From positions 24,334,784 to 24,398,783 of the forward strand of contig NC_135000.1 of assembly GCF_051020985.1 (NCBI RefSeq): a DNA stretch of 64,000 nt, given 5' to 3'. The notes beneath the pieces are model-generated. The model had not been told where the DNA came from, ran no database searches, and saw only the letters and a list, made by a program, of their open reading frames with translations. This document shows, piece by piece, positions 14,701 through 26,606 of the stretch. Source of the DNA: Nomia melanderi (Eukaryota > Arthropoda > Insecta > Hymenoptera > Halictidae). Positions within the stretch are counted from its first letter, which is position 1; the number at the start of each line of letters is the position of its first letter. Position numbers and translations under genes: made by a program.

Positions 14701-17700
14701 GAAACTGGATCAACGACGAGCGATTCGATTAATCTGCCTTTGAATTATTCCCGTGTCAATTAAGGCGTCGTTTATTAACGGAAAATCGGGGTCGGCGATA
14801 ACGCGAAGGTGTGACGTCAAGTGAAAAAAATAGCATTTTTTTGCCGGGAGAATGGAAACACCGCGAGATACGTCCTCGAATCAAAACCAATACAATTACG
14901 CGAACAGCGACAGCGACGGAATTGAACTTGGTATTAACGAAGGGGGCCGAGGTGGCGCGAGATGTTTTCTCGGTTGGGAAGAACGAAGGAAAAAGAATAC
15001 CGCGTCGCTATTGCCCGGCGAGCTGGGACCGAGTTCATCTCGGTTGGGTTTTTTTTTCAATTCCGCCGAGTAATGTTTTATCAGCCTGAAAACTGTCGCG
15101 CCGCATTGTTTTCATGAGTTCCGACCGAAAGAACGTCGATAATAGAGCGCGGAGTTGCAATCAGACCAGTATGTAAAATAGACGAACTTGTACGTTTAAT
15201 ACGGCTCGTTGAGCAAAACTTTCAGAAAACACGAGAATCGTAATCGGCTCGCAAAAGGTGCTATAACAACTTCCCCGATGCCTTGTATTCGCATTATCGA
15301 CAGACACATTTATATTTCATCTCTTTGTCGTTTTAGCCCGCCCACTCTAATGGCCGACCAGTTACCGAGAACGAGTTCGGATTAAAGACTTAGCAATAAT
15401 AAAAGCATAAAGCGGCGTATTCCAGGATTAGCAATGAAATATTGACTGAAAAGCGCGATCGTTATCATTCGCAGTTGTATCCGCGGCCTCCTACACCATG
15501 GCGAACAAAATATCCTCCCCCTTGCTTTTCACGAACGCAGTGACCCACTTTCCGCGTCCACAATACGCAATTCTGATTCCATCTCCTCCGAAACCCATCA
15601 TCGACCGTATATATACGTCCAACCTGAAAGCCGCGGGAATCCTCCTGCCGTCGGTCCGCAGATGGAAACAAACTTCTGGAAAACTCTATTCGGCTATGAA
15701 CCATTCATCTTGCCCCTTAAATTGTTTATTCATCCCCGAATGCCCTCATTCTTTGCCGTTCCTCAGTCTCCTCGCCCCATTACGCTGATCGGTCGATTTA
15801 CCCGCGGACATTCCCGCTGTAAACACCACCAGCGAGATTTCGTGGAGCCTCGATCAGCCCGGAAGATTCCTCCAGCCGGTGATTCGGCGTCCGGATTCAG
15901 TGGCTGGCGAAAAAATTTGCTCGATGATCACCCCATCCCGGATCGCGCGGCCGACAGAAAGCGCTCTGGGAGTATGTATCGGGCTCGACGAGCCATTTCG
16001 AAACTATTTCCACGGGCCGGCCGAATAGAAACGGCCGTATCGGCTGGCAGAGAAATTCCCGATTCAAGTGGAACGCTCGATTCTGTGAATACGACCGCGT
16101 ATCCCAATTCCTACGCCCTGCAAAGGCCTCCTCGCGCCGCGTTGCCGGGGATGCGGCTATAGGTAATTCCAATTCCGCCGGTTAGCGCCTTCCTCGGGCC
16201 AGTTCGTTCACCGCCGACTGAATGTTTAAGGAAGCACGATGTATATACCTCGTCGCATCTTCCTTAGCTACCTCCCAAGGCGACTATAACTGACCTAGAC
16301 GAAAACGACTCGATTTTACCGTGCTAAGTGCAACCCCCGGCCGAAATGCCATCGTGACGTTTGTTCTCCTCTTTTCTGCTCTGCTCTCCGGTGTCCCTGC
16401 GGAAAATAGAGTACACGGGATTCCTTTTCGTGTTCGTTGTGAGCGGCTCGTTGAACGACACCCTTTTGTGTAACAGGAATAAGAATGACGTTCTTCAACC
16501 GAAGGACAGTTATCTTGGATTCCCACCGGCCCGAAGAACGTTATTTCGGTAGGAAGCTTCAAGTGTTAATATTGCAACGGTAGACATATTTTCGCAGCCT
16601 TCGCTGGGAACAAGTCTTCCGATCTAATCCGACTCAATCTTAATGGATTTTAAGTATTCATGGTATTCTGTAAAAATTTACGCGCACACTTCTAGGTCCC
16701 TTCAATAAAAGCTGATCGTTGGAAAGTTACTTTTCTTACTTTGGAACTTCTCAGGGGAAATTGGGGATGCACATTTTTCAAGGAGATACCATGGAAATCC
16801 GTTCTTCACAAATTTTTGTGACTTCGGGGACTTCGGCGAGAAATGATGGTAATAATTGCAAGTTTCTTGCCGCCGGGGTGGTAGGTGTTTCGAGCGAACG
16901 TACAGGAATTCCAACATCCGTGGCCCATTCGACCCATATTTCTTTCTCCATTTTCCGGGCGTCAAAATGTTTATACTCGGTTCCCGGTGACTGTGGACAA
17001 CGTAATTCGAGCGTGAACGAGGAACAAAAATAGGGAAAGATACACGGAAGCCCGGCCTGGACTGACAATGAAAAACGTCAGCCGGCTAATCCGATTGTAA
17101 ATAAAATTGAATTTTTAATCGCGTCGCCACCGCCACGCCCCGAGGAGACCGAGAATCGTCCCGGGCCAAGAATTAAAGTCGAGCAAACACCGGGCCGGGC
17201 AAGAAGCAGAACTGTCCGCCCTATTAAATTACCCCTGCGCTGGCAACTAAAAAACACCAAGCGGTAACCTCGTTAACGGACGTTCAATAATGAATCAAAG
17301 AAGGCGACGTACGCGAGCGACCGCGGGAAACGAGCTTCCACGGGCTCACAATGCCGCGAATCGCTAAGGAGAAAAACCTTTAAACCAATCGCGTAATTAA
17401 ATCTACCTGTCCCGACCTTACTTCCCCGGTTTTCTTCCCTTTCTTTCCCCTTATACAATCAGCGACAAAAATAAAAGTGCAATAAGTATTTACTAGAAAG
17501 TAGAATGGTTTCCACCATGTTTATCGACGACCGCTCTTAAACCGTTGATCATTTTTGCTGGTACGAACCGAACGAAACTGATAATAGAAAATTTCTGGTA
17601 TACTTTTGCAAGAAATTATTTCCATCGCAATATTGTTCCGTCGATGCAGAGATCTTTATACAATAGCGACGTTTCGTGAATTGATTTTCACGCATCCGTT

Positions 17701-19535
17701 CGCCAGTGAAACATAGAAACATCGCTAGACTTCACAGAATACGAATCCTTTCGCCGCTGGAGCACACGTTCACGCATCGCGTGTGCACGTAATTGTAGCC
17801 GCAGTCGCTCGGTCCGTTTCAATTGAGGCAAATACTTTTGAACGCGGGTAGTAGTTTCACCCTTCGCTGTATTTCTTCCGGCTCGCCTCCCTTCTTCCCC
17901 GGCCGCTCGCCATTCATCCGCTTTCTTCGCACTTCGCCCTCCAGAACGTGGAACCGGCTTCTTGAAATAATGTAAAGCACCTCTTTCAAGCCCAGCCACC
18001 CTCGTCTACGCCGCGCAGCCCTTGTCCCTTTTCCCGGCTCACCCTCCGACCGCGTTCGCACACCTCTCAAGATCTGAATCTCTCCTGCTGCCCCTGTCGC
18101 GGTCGTTGCGGCCGCTCCTTACACCGTCCCCGAAGAAATTTCTTCCGACCTGTTTGTTGCCTCTCCCCCTTCAACGATTACGCCGCCGACACTTCGGTGG
18201 CTGACGGAACCGTATCTCTCGGCTGATTAGCCTGCCGTGTTCTCCTAGGGCTGCGCGAGTTTCGCCTGCGACCATCCTCTTTCCCACTGGGCAGAGATTT
18301 CCACAGAATACCCCCCTCTCCTGGGAGATAAGGCAGCACGAGAATTAAATTGTAAGATCAACGATACCACGGCCGCCGCGTCGGAAAGCTTTTTGGGGTG
18401 TCTTCCTTTGGAGATTAAGCGGATTCTTTTAACGACGTTGTAGCGTCGAATTTTTGACGAGACGCGCGAAATATTCTGCTAGGATAACTTTATGCAGAAA
18501 CAGATTTAAGGATTCTTAATGTTCATCCAGGAACTGTGTTTCTTCCGAACAACCGATAATCATTATTCATGGAGGATTATTGAATGTAAGACATCTTCCG
18601 TGAAATGAGTTCGGACACGAAAGTCGCAGTAGCCACGCGAAACGTCCTTTTCATCAGGCTTGATCCAGTGCTCCCGAAATGATCCCCATCAGAGTCGCAC
18701 TTTTTCCCAAAACTTTTTTGCCATATCGCCTGTTGATGGTCCACGACAATCTATTCAGACCCGAAGTTTCTTGCGAGTTCAGCCTTGAGCGGCGAGAGCG
18801 TGTTTGACACGTTTCCCTTAAGGTGATCAGCTACCGTCCCGCTGGGTCCGCAGACGGATTCGGCGTCCCTAGCCTAATTACAGGGCCGAGGAGCCGTGAG
18901 CACCTGCGCCTTCTCTCGTTTCGTTTTCGTGCCTCCGCAACGAACACTCGTGGACCCGGCTTGTACATGCGCGAGAAACGAAAGCCACGTAACGCGATAT
19001 CGCTACTTTCGCGTCCCCGAATCGAGTCGAATTTCTTTCCACGGAAGCAGCGAATCATCGAGGTTCGACTTTTATCTAAAATTACACTTGCCCGCGATAA
19101 ACCTGATAAATTATACTTCGATCGATGCCCATGACTTTGTACTGGAATGAAGAAGACGACTGTATAGTACATTCGACTTGATATAACAGTCCACTATTTT
19201 AGGATATAACAAAAATTTTCTACTACTTCGAATCGTCAACTTTAACTTGACATTTTACCGTGACTATATCTTATCGTTTGGTATAATTCAAAAATATTTT
19301 TAGATCTCCACGTTTCATGCACTTAAAAGGAGGATACGTTTTCCAACGATATATAGTGACAGAGAAAATTCTCTGATGTGGCACAGTAGATTTTGATTGT
19401 GGGAGGAAACGTCTATTAACAGCATCCGCTGAATTATTCGTCGGCGAAGGCGTCGTGTTATCCGTCTGCGTTCCAACCTGTCCGAAATACCACAGAAATG
19501 CAGCCGTGACGTGACGAAGCCGGCCTTCGTTTCAG

Positions 19536-19724
19536 CGTTGCGTGCCGCACCGAACGTTTCTATCCCGATAACGGCTGCTTCCTTCACGGAATCTCCTGGA
19601 AAGAGCATGGAATGCCGCGATCTAAACGATTCTGCCACCGTTTCGGTCGAAATGCTTCACAAGTTTCTCGTGGACGTTCTCGACACGTTTGTTGATCTAT
19701 CGAAGCTTCTGTTTCGCACAATAG
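19536..19724 (+). other. Candidate upstream exon, phase-compatible with the Cirl lectin exon
   Basis: Acceptor ccttcgtttcag|CG and donor ATAG|GTAACG enclose 189 nt open in one frame (phase 1 in, phase 1 out, 62 codons). The peptide includes LRAAPNVSIPITAASF and a helix-like segment MLHKFLVDVLDTFVDLSK. Joined to the lectin exon at 37209, the leftover G would complete GAG (Glu) directly before RYDTAYACEGK. Nothing in the family that I know matches this peptide, and chance frames are common here, so this stays a weak candidate. Without splicing the frame ends at TAA 19733-19735. Confidence 0.22.
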
Positions 19725-20006
19725 GTAACGGTTAACATGCGCCATAACTTTAATTTGATATCATCAGAGTTTTCAACAATTCAGGAAACTTATCTTGTAT
19801 TTTACGCGGCGAGTGTTTGGAATCTCATTTTGCAGGACTTAGTGGAAGATTATTTGATCGTTTCTGTTAGGTATACTATTATATTAATCGAAACTTTATT
19901 CAAGAATATTAACTATCATCCATTCTGATATTCCATCCAAAGATCGCAAGCGAGATGCTTTTAGAGCAGAATCAATCTTTCATCATCAATCTGCCTACCC
20001 TCGCAG

Positions 20007-20195
20007 GATCAGTTTTTTCCCTTAGATAATCCACCAGGAAGAGTGTCCTCGAATCAAGTATGCTTCTCACGCTGCAACCCTAACATGTGCAAGCTACTTG
20101 ATGGCACTGGAGGTGCTGATGAAGAACCCTGCACCTGGATGCATCCTCTTTTTCTAAAAATCCCTATAATTTCTTACCAGGAGAGCGAGAAGTAA
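20007..20195 (+). other. Candidate terminal exon of unknown gene
   Basis: A pyrimidine-rich acceptor (caatctgcctaccctcgcag) precedes a 62-codon frame ending in TAA at 20193-20195. The peptide reads DQFFPLDNPPGRVSSNQVCF and then SRCNPNMCKLLDGTGGADEE, with four cysteines, unlike the Arg-rich chance frames elsewhere. Codon and CpG usage differ from the Cirl exons. I do not recognise a family. Joined to the candidate at 19536-19724 the phase would give only seven more residues before a stop, so the two do not obviously belong together. Confidence 0.2.
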
Positions 20196-23100
20196 TTACT
20201 GAAGCATGAATTACAGAAAATCCTTTCGCGAAATGTATTATTTTAAGTGATTAATAAGCTTTTAATTGAAGCCATCGAGCAAGAGATATTAATCTCAAGA
20301 ATCATCATACTAATAATTATAACACAATGTTTCACACTCGTGGTTGTAAGAAGTCTGCACGTGAAGAAGAGAAGATCAGAAAATTCTCACTGAAGTTGCA
20401 TCGTGAAGAGCAGGATGCACCGATAGCAAGGGTCCACGGTATCGCAGAATCTAACCCCGTCACGGCACCGCGAATCAAATTAACATCACCGATTTCGAGC
20501 GATCCACGGATTCACGGACCGATAAATCAATCGATGGGCAGAGAAAGCCGGAGCAGCTCGCCGGATAAAATTTTATCCGCGATATACGTGACCGGAGCGG
20601 TTGCCGGTAGTCCGCGCTCGTTTTCGAGAAAATGGCGGCCGGCTATCTGTCGCGTTCATCGAAACTTCTTCGATCATCGCGTTCCCGCTTGACGCGAGGT
20701 TCGCTTCGATTTCGCCGCCACTGTTCAGGGCGCGAAATATGTGACAACAATACAATTTATATGTCGCCGCCGATAATCATATCGTTAAACGTCGCCGACG
20801 GGGCCGCGCGACGCGACGGCTTCAGAAAATCACGGGTCTCAGCGAGGAGATTCGGTGCCCGATCTTCGCGAGGCGAATTCCTCGCCGGCACGTGCGTTCC
20901 CGTTTTATCGGCACCTGGACGGTATCGAGAGTGTTAAGATTCCCGGCGAGAAAGGATCACGATGGCGTCGATAGCGAGATTATAGGAGGAGAAGCGAAAC
21001 ACCGCGATCGGCGCGATCGCTCGCGCGGCTGTCGCCTGATGTATTTTCTTGCGCAACACAACTGGGCGTGGAGCACGATTCGCGGAACACTGGAGGGAAT
21101 TTTTGTCAGGTCGTTCGTACAACCGTCGAACCGATAAGGGCAAAACATTCTTGACACCTATACGCGGGACACCGGTTTGATTTGGTACGTCCGACTCGAT
21201 AAAGCCCCGCACGCGTTCTAAAAATTTTATTCTATTTCCGCCCCGTATCGCTGCGATGGAAATACTTTCGCGCTGAACGAACCCGGCCCGTGTAAGTTTA
21301 AGTCCCGAGTCACGTTCTCCGCGGTGCTGACACTATTTTCCACTTTTCGCGTTTCCTTTGGATTACGTATTTCTTTTGTTATTAAAGGACTATCGGAACC
21401 CGTTGGCGCATCATTAGATTTGGAATTCCGTACGCACGGGAAACTTTGCACCGCGGAATATTTTCATCGAGAACTCTTAATATTTTATCCGACGTCGATA
21501 AATAAATCAAGCTTCGCCGCTCTCGAGAACTGCCGGAGTTCGGTTCTCGAAATCTCGCCAGCTAAAAGAGTGCCAGTTAAAAATCACAGCGACACTCGTC
21601 TCGAAACTATACTCTAATTTAGAAAGTTCCCGGCTAGAAACTTCTGTCCGCAACTTTTCACTGGGTCTGGACGCGTTGTTGATCTTCCGCGATCATTTCG
21701 CCGGCCCGATAACACCGTGGCTCCGGAGTCAACCCCATTTATTATAAACGCAGGTGTATTAAACGCAGTCAGCGGTCATCATCGATCCATGGGCTGACCG
21801 ACTCGTTTTCGGTCGGCACGCGGCCACGCTCTTGTCGTGCGCTTGCCTATGCGATCGTCCCGATAAATGGCGTCCTTCGAAACCAAGGGTTAAGATAAAA
21901 ATCTGATAAACGGTTCGACTCATTAACGTCGGGCCGGGTTGCGGTAGACTGGGGCAATCGGTTCATTCGTGGCGGGCCGGAACACCGTTTTAATTATTCG
22001 AGCACCGCGTAGTGATACTTAACATGAAATGATAGGTACTGCAGATTACAGCGATAGCCTGTAAGAGGTTGTTCCCCGAATTGGGGTAGTTAAATTAGCC
22101 CGGTTTGACGACGCGCTCGGTTAAAATCCAGAGCAATTACTTAAATGAAAATTCACGTTCTGCGCTTCCTCGTCTCTGCTCCGTCGTAATATTGTTTAAT
22201 TAATGTTTCGATAAATAATAACCGGGATCCGTTATTAAGTCACTAAATCGACGCGCCGACTGCCGCGCGACCTCGTTCTGTCATTTGAATGATATGAATA
22301 CGAATACACTTGAAAGATTAAACTGAAAACCTTTGCCATTCGTTGCCTTTTTATATTCTTTGCCGCGGCGGGTCGTTAAACGTAAGCTTCCAAATTTCCT
22401 GGGTCGAACCACGGGCCGGCAACTCTAGCTTTTTATCAGGCGAGTCGTCGGCCGGGGCGGATGAATTTTTTGGAAAACCTGCGCGCCCCGCTAGTAGACT
22501 GGGCGAAATCACCGTTTTATTCGAGCCGCGGTTAAGAACCGCGAAATGACCCTCCTTTCGGCCGAGAGCCAACAAGTTCATTAGTCTTCTTTCAACGATT
22601 CCCAACGCTGCTTTCTCGCTCGCCGGGGCCGAGTCGCGCGACTTATTAAGTCACTCTCGAAATGTTATAAAGCACGCCCGCGGGTTCTTTATCCCTAACC
22701 CCCGCTTTTTCTCCTTCGTTCCGTCATGGTCGGATTAAAGAGAAGCCCGCCGTAAAATTCGTGCCTTCCACGGAATATCGCGAGTCCTGAAATGATCTGA
22801 TGCTTTCCCTCCGTTTTAGTATCCGGACATGAAATGGAAATACAGGGTTACGAGTGTCGTTGTTCCGCTAATTACTTCCCGCTTTCGGTGCTTACTAATC
22901 GGCGCACAACAACTTGGAAGTCAGCATCCATGAAACAAAGTTGTACAGAATATTTTCCATCCGGGATTATGCATCGCTGATTTAGCGAACAAAGTTCAGC
23001 TTTCTAGCGAAATATAAAATAGAAACGCGAAACAGGGGATAATCGGAATCTCGAGTAATAAACTGCTTAAGGATCCCACCGAGAATGGCAAGAGACTGTG

Positions 23101-25261
23101 AAATCAATGATTGAAACGCTAACTTCTCATTCAGTCTCCTTCCGCAATTCCTCAGCTATAAGAATAATACCCGCCGAGTAGCGGAGAAGATATCGCAACA
23201 TCGCTGAATATTGAATTACACGGAAGCAACCATAAACAATCGTTCGTCGCGTTCCCGGTAAAACCCTATCGTTCGATCCGTATCGCCCGCTTCCGTTGAG
23301 AGCGGACGGCATAAGATAGCGAAGAGGAGCGGACACATTGTTTCTTTAATTAACTCGCATCGCGGATATCAAAGCACGGCCGCGCTAGCGAGTTCTCTTC
23401 CATGGGGGACACGTGCTACGTTTATTAGCCCCCGTCGACGGTCTTTGACCCGTGGAGGCGTCGTCGTCGTCGTACCAGCATCCCCCACGCGGCAACGCGC
23501 GCGGTTCACGCTAAGAACGCGGTTCTATCGTCGTTTCTTGTCGGTACGCCGACGTGGAGAACGATATACGTCGATCCTCCTGGAAACTCGATACGAGTAG
23601 TATCTCAGGAAGACGTACGACCGATCGGAACTGGCCCCGGAGAGACCGGTCCCTCGAGGTCCGCGTCTCGCGCGTCTTCTGCGTACAATTATCCGCCGTG
23701 CCTTCATCTCGCTCTTCATCCTGCCTCCCCTCTGATCTTCCGCCGATGCTTCGACCAATGAACTTCAACCATCCGATGAAGTTACTTCACGGGCACGTAA
23801 TTTTCTCCGATAAGATTCGAAGTCGTATTTGGACCAACGGAATCAATATTTTATTCAATTCAAATTCCTTCGTCCTGCTTCCAGTTCCTATAATTACCGT
23901 CTTACGAAACATTCGGTTCTCTTGTCGAAGTTACAGAGATTACCGTTTACGATCGTTATTCACGTTGAAATTCAGCAAAATTTCGAAAAATAATGACACC
24001 TCGGCCATGAATTTCATTCGGACAATCCAATTATCTCCAAGAGTCTCCTTAACCGTCTCCGAATGTCTGAATCGTTCCCCACGGCCGATCGATACAATCC
24101 ACCCTCCCCCCGTTCACCTCCGTAAAAGAAGAGTGACATAGCGAGCCAGAAGACGCGGGCTAATTAAACAAAATTCCAGCCGGGCGCAGAAAGGAACAAT
24201 CCGCGGCTAATGAAACTAACCAGGAATTTCGTAATTACCGGCTAAAATGACCTTCGGACAAAGGGCCTTTTGATAACGAATATTAAAATCCTAATACAGA
24301 GAGGAACGGTCCGCGGGTTAATACGCGTTCCCTGTCCCGACACGCGGCATCCGCGGGACGAAATTTTCCGCCCAACGCCCGCCGAGGGCCCGCGAAACTT
24401 CTCCGCGACGTGGTAATAATCCCGACTCGGGGCGGCGGCGGCGCGGTTGAAATTTTCCGTCTCTCCCTCCCCCGGCCATCCGGCTAGGTAGCAGAACGCG
24501 GAAGAATATCCGATAAATCCGTCCTCCGGTGTACTTGCCGACGTCTCCGATGTCAAAGCTTTCGACTGGAGTGCGCTCGTCGCAGTGGAGAGGGTTAAGC
24601 CCGGCGTGTGTGTCTGCGCGCGTGTGTACTGCGAGCCTGTGGCGTGCGCGCGGACGGAACGAGAGGGTTGGCAGATGAAGCGAGGGAGAGAGAATGAGAG
24701 AGAGGAAAAAAAGTAGAAAGAAACGGTACGAGGGAGGTGGAGGTCGGGAACGGGCGAGGAAGGGGTTGGATAGGGGAAAGCGGAGGGGTGAGCTCTTTTC
24801 AGGTGTACCCTGCGTTTCTGTGTGCGTAGCTGTACCGACACCGCGGAACGAGGATCAACGTAACGAGGCCCGCGCCCCGCGCACGCACCTCCATCCCACC
24901 CCCGCCACGCTCAGACGATCTCATTTAATGAAGTATACCTCGCAATTATGTCGCTCGTGATAGCCGTAGATGTGCATTAGACGTCTCTCTCTTTCCACCT
25001 GGCGCGTGTCCTCCTCGTCCGATCTCCGAAGAGGGAGCGTTCTCTTCTCTCCTCGTCTGTAACCCCGTGACTTCGTGGAGCCACCCCACCCTCCATTCGC
25101 GAGGAGAGACTGCACGCTGGAGTATCTGAATTAATCAAGATATATATACGCACGCCGGGACGATTTTTTCCTGGCGCGTTCGGCGTACAATCGTCCTTTT
25201 GTTTCAGCCTGGTCTGGGAAATTTATGAGAGTCGCTCTCCTTTCCCGCCTACCTCGCCGCA

Positions 25262-25275
25262 CCCCCCCCCCCCCC
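25262..25275. repeat. Poly-C run (14 nt)
   Basis: Uninterrupted C homopolymer. Its length is prone to sequencing error. Confidence 0.9.
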
Positions 25276-26488
25276 GGACCCTTCGCTTGCGCGTCCCTTT
25301 TGTCCCTGGGAAATTAATTCGTAATGCAGTTAGCCCGCCGCGTAAACGCCTACTTCGATACGCGTCGACGAAGAATTTTAATAACCTTTAATTGGCAGAT
25401 GCTTCACGGGCTCCACTCGCCTTTCGTTCGTAAAAGCGTTCTCAAACTGCTCGATACGCGGGACTTTCGGCTCGACGTAAGTTCCCTTCCGTTTTTCTTT
25501 TTCCCGGTGGAAATGTGATCTTTTGTCTGACTTTCCCCGGCGTTCCTGTAACCAAGCCGCGATATAGTTACGCTCCGAGTTTAATTAGGTAGAGGAGAAA
25601 AGGACTGACACGAATATCTTGCTGCAATTATAAATCGAAGCCGGGTAATAGTTTTTCATTTCAACGCTGCACGCCGAGAAATTAATTGTCGGTACCGGAT
25701 TGAAGCGTGGCACGACCGTTCTTTTTTTTTTATGGGAATCGCGTATGAAAATGTCGAATTCGAGAGCGGAACCGAGCGACGCAACAATAACAGTGAGAAT
25801 TTTTTTTTCGCGTACACGTCCGTGCACCGCCCGGCCCGTTTCGGTCCTGGATATTCGTGCCAGCGGAGAAGAAATATGGCGTCGTATTTTCCGCCGTTCG
25901 CCGGGCGAAATTAGAAAAATCCCGTCATCCGCGGGAAACCTGTCGGCTTTCCCTCGCGTCACGCGATGGCCGGTTTTTCATTAAAACAAAAAGGAAGGAA
26001 GGGAAAAAGGAGCGGAATAACCGGCGGAAAAAAAAGGGGTGGAGCGTACGAGAATCGGTGCTCTCGCGCGACCGGTGTTCCGTAGGCGCCGAAACGACGC
26101 TTTGCATACAAAGCATATTCCCGCGGTCGGCATCGATGGCCGTCCATTACATGATTCCGGTCAAAGGCGGCCAATTACAGCGTCGAAACAGCGGCTAGAG
26201 GCGTCAGGGGCGGTTCGGGATTTCGCAGCTCGCTCGCGGTGCTCGAAAATTGCCGGCCGATCGTTTCGCTTGAAATCGCTCCTCTTCCCCCCTGGCTTCC
26301 ACTTCGCCCGTCTCTTCAAATAAAAATAGAGAGTCCCCCGGAGAAACTGAAAAAAAAGGGGCGACGGGGCCGGAGGAAGGAAAAAGAAATCAGAAAAGGG
26401 ATGGAAGGAAGCGTGCGATGGAGGGCGCGAATAAAAACTAGAGGTGAACGGAGTGGCAACGAAGAGAGGGGAGCAGCGAGTTAGCTAA

Positions 26489-26606
26489 AGAGTGAGTGAG
26501 AGAGAGAGGGGGACAGAAAGAGAGATGGTGATAACGGAGGGGGGACAGACAGACAGACAGAGAGAAAAAGAAAGCAAGGGGGAAAGAGAAAGAGAAGGAA
26601 GAGTGA
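26489..26606. repeat. GA/GACA-rich tract
   Basis: Purine-rich low-complexity DNA, including tandem GACA units at about 26543-26560. Confidence 0.85.

Larger units (their letters stand above)
2845..19164. other. Long non-coding stretch, no supported gene
   Basis: I find no conserved protein segment on either strand. Composition alternates between CpG-rich blocks (for example 7300-8300, 10000-11600 and 13400-14200) and AT-rich patches (3590-4060, 5560-6420 and 14620-14800). Simple pyrimidine or purine tracts occur at 4150-4188, 7122-7158 and 11673-11730. Long frames such as 13313-13921 on the - strand are Arg/Ser/Pro-rich and overlap other frames, which is typical of chance frames in this kind of DNA. 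A frame opening after the acceptor-like site at 9410 lacks a usable donor. Confidence 0.55.
19165..20445. other. AT-rich, CpG-poor block inside CpG-rich surroundings
   Basis: Compared with its flanks this 1.3 kb is visibly richer in A and T and has few CpG steps, especially 19725-20440. It contains two weak exon candidates on the + strand (19536-19724 and 20007-20195), separated by a 282-nt AT-rich stretch with intron-like ends. It may be a nested gene fragment, an alternative upstream exon region of the receptor gene, or an old insertion. Confidence 0.4.

Noticed and set aside
22820..22980. Open frame after the acceptor ccgttttag with a YECRCSANYF segment that looks EGF-like.
   Set aside because: Another frame of the same segment is open and looks equally protein-like, there is no donor, and the cysteine pattern is too short for an EGF module.
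24242..24841. 199-codon - strand frame.
   Set aside because: Low-complexity purine/pyrimidine tracts explain most of its length; no recognisable product.
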